A stretch of 64,000 nucleotides of DNA from NCBI RefSeq assembly GCF_044872765.1, contig NZ_CP085253.1, positions 2,418,001 through 2,482,000 on the forward strand, read 5' to 3'. Below the pieces are notes generated by a model that was given only the letters and a program-made list of their open reading frames with translations, ran no database searches and was not told the DNA's origin. Position 1 is the first letter of the stretch. Each line of letters opens with the position of its first letter. This stretch comes from Micrococcus sp023147585 (lineage in GTDB: Bacteria; Actinomycetota; Actinomycetes; Actinomycetales; Micrococcaceae). Below, one piece after another: positions 59,025-64,000 of this stretch. The position numbers were made by a program, and so were the translations under genes.

Positions 59025-59981
59025 CTACTTTGCGGGTTCGGGCTCTCGGTTGAGGGCCTCGTAGTGGAGCGTCTCGAACTCTATCGGGGTGAGCATCCCG
59101 AGGGAGCCGTGGAGGCGCCGATTGTTGTACCAGTCGACCCAGCCGGCCGTCGCGTACTCGACGTCCGAGAGCGTCCTGAAGGGCCCAGGATGGAAGACGG
59201 TGGTGCGGATGCACTCGGTCTTGAACAGGCCGTTTACGGTCTCCATGAGCGCGTTATCGTAAGCGTCGCCGACGGTACCGATCGACGGCGCGATGCCCTC
59301 GAGGTCGAGATGCTCGGTGTATCGGATAGATGTGTACTGGGGCCCGGCATCGCTGTGGTGGATTAAATCGCCAGGTGAGACGGGGTTTCCGTCGCGGTCG
59401 CGCTGCCACAGAGCTATCCGTAATGGGGTCATGACCAGGTCGGTGCGCATGCTGGAGCTGGCGTGCCAGCCCACGATCCGCTGGGCGAACACGTCCAGGA
59501 CGAACGCGACGTAGACGAAGCCCGCCCAGGTCCTCACGTACGTGAAATCTGTGACCCACACCAGGTTCGGCGCGGACGCGGTGAAGTCGCGGTTCAGCAG
59601 GTCACCGGCACGTTTCCCGTCGGGGTCGGGGATGGTGGTGCGCAGCTTCTTCGCCCGGCGAACACCCTCGAGGCCGAGGGTGCGCATGGCCCGGTCCACT
59701 GCTCCGCGGGAGGTGGCGGCGAGGCCGTCTTGGCGGCGGAGCAGGGCAACCCACTTCCGCCGCCCGTACAGGCCTTCCGGCGTCATCTGCATCCGCCCGG
59801 TGGCCTCGTTGAACCTCCAGGCCAGGTCGCGGATCTTGTCCTCGACCAGCGCGTCTGTGACCGTCCTGGCAGCGATGCGGGCCGGCCTCTTCCAGGCCCG
59901 GTAGGTCCGTGCAGCGATCCCCAAGCCCTGCTGGCGCAGGACGCAGAGGATCGACTCGACTGCGTAGCCCTCGGCCCTCAT
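59025..59981 (-). CDS. IS3-family transposase OrfB
   Basis: 318 residues with an HTH_21-like start (EGYAVESILCVLRQQGLGIA) and the rve core: NLVWVTDFTYVRTWAGFVYV (Asp), DLIHHSDAGPQYTSIRYTEH (Asp), and DNALMETVNGLFKTECIRTT (Glu), then a WVDWYNNRRLHGSLGMLTPI end. OrfA and OrfB would be fused by a -1 frameshift near 60005. All catalytic residues are kept. Confidence 0.9.
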   Translation of the reverse strand: MRAEGYAVESILCVLRQQGLGIAARTYRAWKRPARIAARTVTDALVEDKIRDLAWRFNEATGRMQMTPEGLYGRRKWVALLRRQDGLAATSRGAVDRAMRTLGLEGVRRAKKLRTTIPDPDGKRAGDLLNRDFTASAPNLVWVTDFTYVRTWAGFVYVAFVLDVFAQRIVGWHASSSMRTDLVMTPLRIALWQRDRDGNPVSPGDLIHHSDAGPQYTSIRYTEHLDLEGIAPSIGTVGDAYDNALMETVNGLFKTECIRTTVFHPGPFRTLSDVEYATAGWVDWYNNRRLHGSLGMLTPIEFETLHYEALNREPEPAK

Positions 59982-60001
59982 CTCGTCGATGAACGCGAGG
60001 A

Positions 60002-60313
60002 TCAGCGGTTGCGGGGGTCGAGCTCCCCCGCGAAGAAAATCGAGGCCCGGCGCAGGATCTCGTTGTCCTCACGCAGCCGCTTGACCTCCGCCTTCAGCCG
60101 CTTCACCTCGACGGACTCCTCTCTCGTGACGCCGGGCCGGGTCCCGTCGTCGACCTCGGCCTGCGCCAGCCAGCGCCGCACGGACTCACGTGAGACACCT
60201 TCCTGGCGAGCGACCGCGGCCGTCGCCGCGGTCAAGGTGGGGTACTCCTGGGCGTGGTCCCGCACGAGCCGCACGCACCTCGCGCGCAGCTGGGGATCGA
60301 TCTTCTTCGGCAT
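60002..60313 (-). CDS. IS3-family transposase OrfA
   Basis: 103 residues, starting MPKKIDPQLRARCVRLVRDH. The HTH is AVARQEGVSRESVRRWLAQA and the zipper SVEVKRLKAEVKRLREDNEI, ending RASIFFAGELDPRNR. ATG 60313 is preferred over the longer frame, which would start inside the element's end. Confidence 0.9.
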   Translation of the reverse strand: MPKKIDPQLRARCVRLVRDHAQEYPTLTAATAAVARQEGVSRESVRRWLAQAEVDDGTRPGVTREESVEVKRLKAEVKRLREDNEILRRASIFFAGELDPRNR

Positions 60314-60367
60314 GCTGTCCATCCTTCCGGACTTAAACAGCAGCGGCATCAAACCTGGGGCGGTTCA

Positions 60368-61303
60368 CTCGAGGGCCCCATCTTCATCCCGCCGCACGGG
60401 CACCCCCACCCGATCTCCGGCGATTCCGCCCCTGTGACCCTCGGGCACGAGATGTCAGGCACCGTCGCCGCGCTCGGCGAGGGCGTCACGGACCTCGAGG
60501 TGGGGCAGTCGGTCGTTGTCGAGCCTTACATCATCCGCCCCGAGCATCGGGACGACGAGCACTACAACCTGGCCCCGGACATGAACTTCATCGGCCTCGG
60601 CGGCGAGGGTGGCGGGCTGGCCGAGAAGATCGCCGTCGACCGGCACTGGGTCCACCCGGTGGCGGACTCCGTGGCGCTGGACGAGGCGGCCCTCATCGAG
60701 CCGCTCTCCGTGGCCCACCACGCCTGGGTCCGCGCCGGGTCGCCGACCTCCGGCACCGCGATCATCGGCGGCGCCGGCCCCATCGGCGCCCTCACCGCGG
60801 CGGTGCTCAAGGGCAAGGGCCTGAGGGTGTACGTCTCCGAGCTCTCCGAGCTGCGCCGCCAGAAGGTCCTCGACGCGGGCGTGGCCGACGACGCGTTCGA
60901 TCCGCGTGAGGTCGACGTGCCGGCCAAGCTCAAGGAGCTGACGGACGGCCGCGGTGCCGATGTCGGGTTCGAGTGCACCTCGGTGGATGTGGTCCTGGAC
61001 ATGCTGCTGGACGCGGTCCGCCCGGCCGGTGTGATCGTGAACGAGTCCATCTGGGGCCACGAGCCCAAGGTCGCCCTGCACAAGCTCGTCATGAAGGAGA
61101 TCGACCTGCGCGGCACGATCGCCTACGCCCATGACCACGCGGACACCGTGAAGATGCTCGAGGACGGGGACCTGGACCTGAAGCCGTTCATCACGGGCAA
61201 GATCGCGCTCGACGACATCGTCGAGAAGGGCTTCGACACCCTCATCCACCACAACGAGACGGCGGTGAAGATCCTGGTCTCCCCCTCCGGCAAGGGCCTC
61301 TGA
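60368..61303 (+). pseudogene. 2,3-butanediol dehydrogenase gene lacking its 5' end
   Basis: About 311 codons remain, from LEGPIFIPPHGHPHPISG onward. The zinc-dependent medium-chain dehydrogenase features are clear: VTLGHEMSGTVAALGEGV, the Rossmann GGAGPIGALTAAVLKGKG, and DVGFECTSVDVVLDMLLDAV. About 40 N-terminal residues with the GICGTD catalytic zinc Cys are gone, replaced by the IS3 element. The usual start codon is lost, so the gene is probably dead. The family interconverts acetoin and butanediol. Confidence 0.88.
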
Positions 61304-61369
61304 GCGCCTGTCTCGACCACCTCGCCGGCCCGCATCCGCCCGACGAGGGCGTGGAGCCACAGCGTTCCG

Positions 61370-61660
61370 GGACGTGGAGGCTCCGTACCGGGGCTCCGTG
61401 GCGGGACCTGCCCGAGAGGTTCGGGAAATGGCGCTCGATCCCCGCGAGGGCCGATCAGATCGCGTACCGCCGCGGTCGCCCCGGGCGGCCGATCGACGTC
61501 GGCGAGGACCAACGCCTGCGCTACCGGGGCAGCAATGCTGTGGAGCGGCGCTCCCACCGGATCAGGCAGGGGCGCGGGATCGCGATGTGCTCGGACGAGT
61601 ATGCCCGGAGCCATCGCGACGGACTCGGCCCCGCTGCGCCGTGGCACTGGCGTGCCACCC
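61370..61660 (+). pseudogene. IS5-family transposase relic, internally deleted
   Basis: TWRLRTGAPWRDLPERFGKW is joined directly to PARADQIAYRRGRPGRPIDV and GEDQRLRYRGSNAVERRSHR, so the middle with two catalytic Asp residues is absent. It is a fragment of a cousin of the IS5 copies above. Confidence 0.8.
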
Positions 61661-61665
61661 TGCCT

Positions 61666-61809
61666 TCAGCAGCATGCCCGCGCGGTCGAGGATCGCCTGA
61701 CCATGGGGCCCGTCTCCGAGAAGGAGATGACCCACGGGCCGGCCCGGGATGGGAGCATCGGAGTGGTCAGCACTCGCTGGGCGTCGGAGAGCGACGGGAC
61801 GTCGGACAT
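61666..61809 (-). pseudogene. IS5-family transposase N-terminal relic
   Basis: Reads MSDVPSLSDAQRVLTTPMLP followed by SRAGPWVISFSETGPMV on the minus strand, matching the N-terminus of IS5 element A, then decays. The rest of 61810-62041 has no supportable gene. Confidence 0.6.
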
Positions 61810-62041
61810 GCGCCGGCCGGAGGCACGGACTGGTGCACGCAGAGGGGACCGATCACCCGTGGTGTTCGGCACACCGCAGGGAGGGATGTGCGCCAGGCCC
61901 GCCCCGTGCTCCCAGGAGTTCCGCGATGACGGTGTCCGCGCCGCTCACCGGAGACCTGGCAGTACCGCGGACCGCCGACCTGGAGTGGTCTGCACGCCCG
62001 GTGCGCCGCGCAACCGGCACGAGCACGGAGGAGCTCCACGC

Positions 62042-62593
62042 ATGCGCTCCACGCATACCCGCCCCGCCCTGACCGCCGCCCTTCTCGCGGGTGCCCTCGC
62101 CCTCGCCGGCTGTTCCGCCGAGGACCAGGAGAAGGTGACGGACGCCGCCTCCTCGGCGGGTGCCGCGGTGGGTTCGGCCGCTCCCTCGATCGGGGCGGCT
62201 GCGAGCTCCCTGGCCTCCTCCGCGGGCCCAGCCGTGGGATCCGCCGCCTCGGACGCGTCGTCAGCCGCCGCCAGCCGCATGGACGACATGCGCTCCAAGG
62301 ACGCGAGCGGATCGGCCGCCGCCTCCGGCCACGCAGGCCACTCGATGGAGCACGCGATGGACGGCGGCCCCTCGCCGGCCGGCATCGAGGAGGCCGACGA
62401 CCCGGCCTACCCCGTGGGCACCGAGGTCACGCTGACCGCCGACCACATGCCCGGCATGAAGGGCGCCGAGGCCACCGTCACCGGCGCGTTCGACACCACC
62501 GCCTACCAGGTCGACTACACCCCCACGGACGGCGGCGAGAAGGTCACGGACCACAAGTGGGTCGTGGAGGACGAGGTCCGGCCCGCACGGTGA
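62042..62593 (+). CDS. YdhK-like (DUF1541) lipoprotein, single-domain
   Basis: 183 residues. A signal peptide with lipobox LALAGC is followed by an Ala/Ser-rich low-complexity spacer (about 30-85) and a His/Met region (HAGHSMEHAMDGG). The DUF1541 unit is YPVGTEVTLTADHMPGMKGA and VTGAFDTTAYQVDYTPTDGG, ending KVTDHKWVVEDE. Typical YdhK has two such units; here only one is present. The His/Met-rich stretch suggests metal, perhaps copper, binding at the outer membrane face; this is inference. It starts at ATG 62042 with ggagga upstream. Confidence 0.8.
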   Translation: MRSTHTRPALTAALLAGALALAGCSAEDQEKVTDAASSAGAAVGSAAPSIGAAASSLASSAGPAVGSAASDASSAAASRMDDMRSKDASGSAAASGHAGHSMEHAMDGGPSPAGIEEADDPAYPVGTEVTLTADHMPGMKGAEATVTGAFDTTAYQVDYTPTDGGEKVTDHKWVVEDEVRPAR

Positions 62594-62699
62594 CGCCGTC
62601 GACCTGGTCCGCGATCCGCAGCCCCGCGGGGGAGAAGGTCCCGCGCCGGCGCCTGTCGGTCCAGTCCGAGGTCCCGACCCTCACGTCCCTGCGACGGCC

Positions 62700-63527
62700 C
62701 TACTCCTGCGCCCCGCGCCGGTGGCTGCCCCGCGGTCCGCAGGCCGCCCGCCGGGCCGCGGCCTCCGCGGCGTGCTCCTCCTCCACGGCGTGGAGCACCT
62801 CGGCGAGCCCCTCGTCCTGCCGGGCGCGCTCGTGCTCCTTCGCCTCGTCGCCCCGCAGGAAGTACGCGCCCAGGGAGCCGGCCAGGGTGGCGAACACCGC
62901 CACGGAGTAGACGGCGAGCGCCACCGACAGCACGCGTGCCCCCGGGTGGTCCGCCGCGATGCCCGAGCCCGTGATGGTGGCCATGGCCGTCTGGTACAGC
63001 GCGTCGGTGTAGTCCTCCACGGCCTCGAGGGCGTAGAGCAGCTGGCTCGCGGCCAGGATCACGACGGCGGTCACCGCCGCCAGCCACGCCAGGCGACTGG
63101 AGAGCAGGCGCCCGGCGGAACGGGAGCCGCGGATGCCGGCCGAGAGGATGCCGCCGACGCGCGCCACCCGTGAGAGCCGGGCGAGCCGGACCAGCCGCAG
63201 CGCCTGCAGCGCCCGGAAGAACCGCAGGAACGGGACCAGCATGAACACGACCTGCCACCAGTTCCGCTTCCAGAACTGCGTGCTGAACCGGGCGATGTAG
63301 GCGCGCAGCAGGAACTCGCCGAGGAACACCGCCCAGAACGCCCAGCCCAGCCAGGTGAGCACCGCAGCCCAGCGCGGCTCCGTGACGAGCAGCTGGCCCA
63401 GCACCACGAACAGGAAGAGCACGCCCAGCATGCCCATCGGCCGGTCCCACCGCGCGGCCAGCGCCTCGGCCGCCAGCACCCGCCGGGACTTCTCGGGCGG
63501 GATGGTCGTGACGTCGGCGCGGGACAC
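62700..63527 (-). CDS. Voltage-sensor-type ion channel (6TM)
   Basis: 275 residues, six hydrophobic segments. S4 carries the regular Arg pattern (RALQALRLVRLARLSRVARV). The pore loop is ALYQTAMATITGSGIAADHP, before S6 (VLSVALAVYSVAVFATLAGS). The canonical potassium filter TVGYG is absent; the equivalent is TITGSG, as in some actinobacterial ion-transporter proteins. The cytoplasmic C-terminus is coiled (AEVLHAVEEEHAAEAAARRA). GTG 63527 with gagaggcag upstream was chosen. Ion selectivity is unknown. Confidence 0.75.
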   Translation of the reverse strand: MSRADVTTIPPEKSRRVLAAEALAARWDRPMGMLGVLFLFVVLGQLLVTEPRWAAVLTWLGWAFWAVFLGEFLLRAYIARFSTQFWKRNWWQVVFMLVPFLRFFRALQALRLVRLARLSRVARVGGILSAGIRGSRSAGRLLSSRLAWLAAVTAVVILAASQLLYALEAVEDYTDALYQTAMATITGSGIAADHPGARVLSVALAVYSVAVFATLAGSLGAYFLRGDEAKEHERARQDEGLAEVLHAVEEEHAAEAAARRAACGPRGSHRRGAQE

Positions 63528-63600
63528 GGGACTGCCTCTCGACGGGCGGACGGATGCCCCCACCCTAGCCACCGAGGGCCCGTCCACTAGGCTGGCCGGC

Positions 63601-64000
63601 ATGGACACCGACCGTCTCGATGCCGCTCTCACCGCCGCGCTCGAGGAGGTCGAGCCGGACCACTCGGGGGAGACATCCGACTACCTGGACGACGTCGCCG
63701 GCCGGCAGCGGGACGGCCTGGCCGCCGCCGTCTGCACGGTGGACGGGCACCAGGCCTCGGCGGGGGAGGCCGAGCACGCGTTCGCCCTGCAGTCGGTCTC
63801 CAAGGCCCTCACCTACGCGGTGGTCCTCGAGGAGGTCGGCCTGGACGCGGTGCTCGAGCACGTCGGCGTCGAGCCCTCGGGGGAGGCGTTCAACCACCTC
63901 TCCCTCCACGACGACGGCCGCCCGTACAACCCCCTCATCAACGCGGGCGCGATCATGGCCCACGCCCTCGTCCCCGGGAAGGACGCCCAGACGCGTGCGG
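63601..64000 (+). CDS. glsA: Glutaminase, N-terminal part (runs off window)
   Basis: 133 residues are visible. The beta-lactamase-like serine glutaminase signature is FALQSVSKALTYAVVLEEVG, with the catalytic Ser-x-x-Lys (SVSK). Further family marks are HVGVEPSGEAFNHLSLHDDG, RPYNPLINAGAIMAHALV. The enzyme converts glutamine to glutamate and ammonia. It diverges from the ion-channel gene; taggct lies 18 bases upstream of the ATG and could be a -10. The 3' end lies beyond the window. Confidence 0.92.
   Translation, partial: MDTDRLDAALTAALEEVEPDHSGETSDYLDDVAGRQRDGLAAAVCTVDGHQASAGEAEHAFALQSVSKALTYAVVLEEVGLDAVLEHVGVEPSGEAFNHLSLHDDGRPYNPLINAGAIMAHALVPGKDAQTRA

Larger units (their letters stand above)
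59001..60367 (-). mobile_element. IS3-family element (1367 bp)
   Basis: Inverted ends tgaaccgccccgggtt and aacctggggcggttca. Outside bases differ (ggg before, ctc after), so there is no target duplication. Together with the missing first part of the dehydrogenase gene on its right, this indicates a deletion or rearrangement that started at the element. Confidence 0.9.

Noticed and set aside
59463..60437. Plus-strand frame across the IS3 element into the dehydrogenase
   Set aside because: It is antisense to OrfA/OrfB and joins the dehydrogenase DNA in the wrong frame.

Overview
The window is very GC-rich, with frequent GTG starts, short or leaderless 5' ends, a SAM-IV riboswitch and a housekeeping order (gatCAB, metY-metX, glyS, dusB-dgt, dnaG, tRNA-Asn). 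This points to an actinobacterium of the Micrococcaceae, most likely Micrococcus or a close relative. The assignment is inferred from gene content and composition, not from a database search.

Positions 1-32,800 are ordinary chromosome. They hold the gatCAB amidotransferase operon, two Tat/Sec-exported proteins (the first frameshifted, the second behind a 24-bp tandem repeat), a SAM-IV riboswitch over metY-metX, several hydrolases, glyS, and a YgiB-like/YgiC-like/APC permease trio. After these come a flavin-dependent oxidoreductase, dusB-dgt, a TetR/epimerase pair with a double operator, a sirtuin, pabB and dnaG. A tRNA-Asn(GTT) gene at 32,798-32,870 ends this part.

Positions 32,830-47,000 are a conjugative element, recognisable by lower GC and tightly overlapping genes. 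It begins with two divergent XRE repressors around three 17-bp operators. A DUF2637 protein, a winged-helix protein with five in-frame 45-bp palindromic repeats (an iteron-like array) and a sigma-like protein follow. Next is an actinobacterial type IV secretion set: VirB2-like, VirB6/TrbL-like, SCO6880-like, VirB4-like and VirD4-like. HNH, Cys-rich and DUF4913 proteins close it. No integrase or relaxase is visible, so the element is probably truncated on its right side.

Positions 47,000-62,000 are an insertion-sequence graveyard. Several elements (IS5, IS481, IS3) abut CTAG sites. Between two related IS5 copies lies the most interesting cargo: a three-gene operon of a MerR-type-HTH/SF2 helicase fusion, a small Cys-rich protein and an HNH-type protein. 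The third gene is split by an ISL3-family element with an 8-bp target duplication. Removing the element and one repeat restores an uninterrupted 548-residue reading frame. The architecture resembles an anti-phage or anti-plasmid defence operon that I cannot match to a named system. A winged-helix/M23 peptidase pair, a 2,3-butanediol dehydrogenase gene beheaded by an IS3 element, and IS relics complete the island.

Positions 62,000-64,000 return to chromosome: a YdhK-like lipoprotein, a voltage-sensor-type ion channel and the start of a glutaminase gene.
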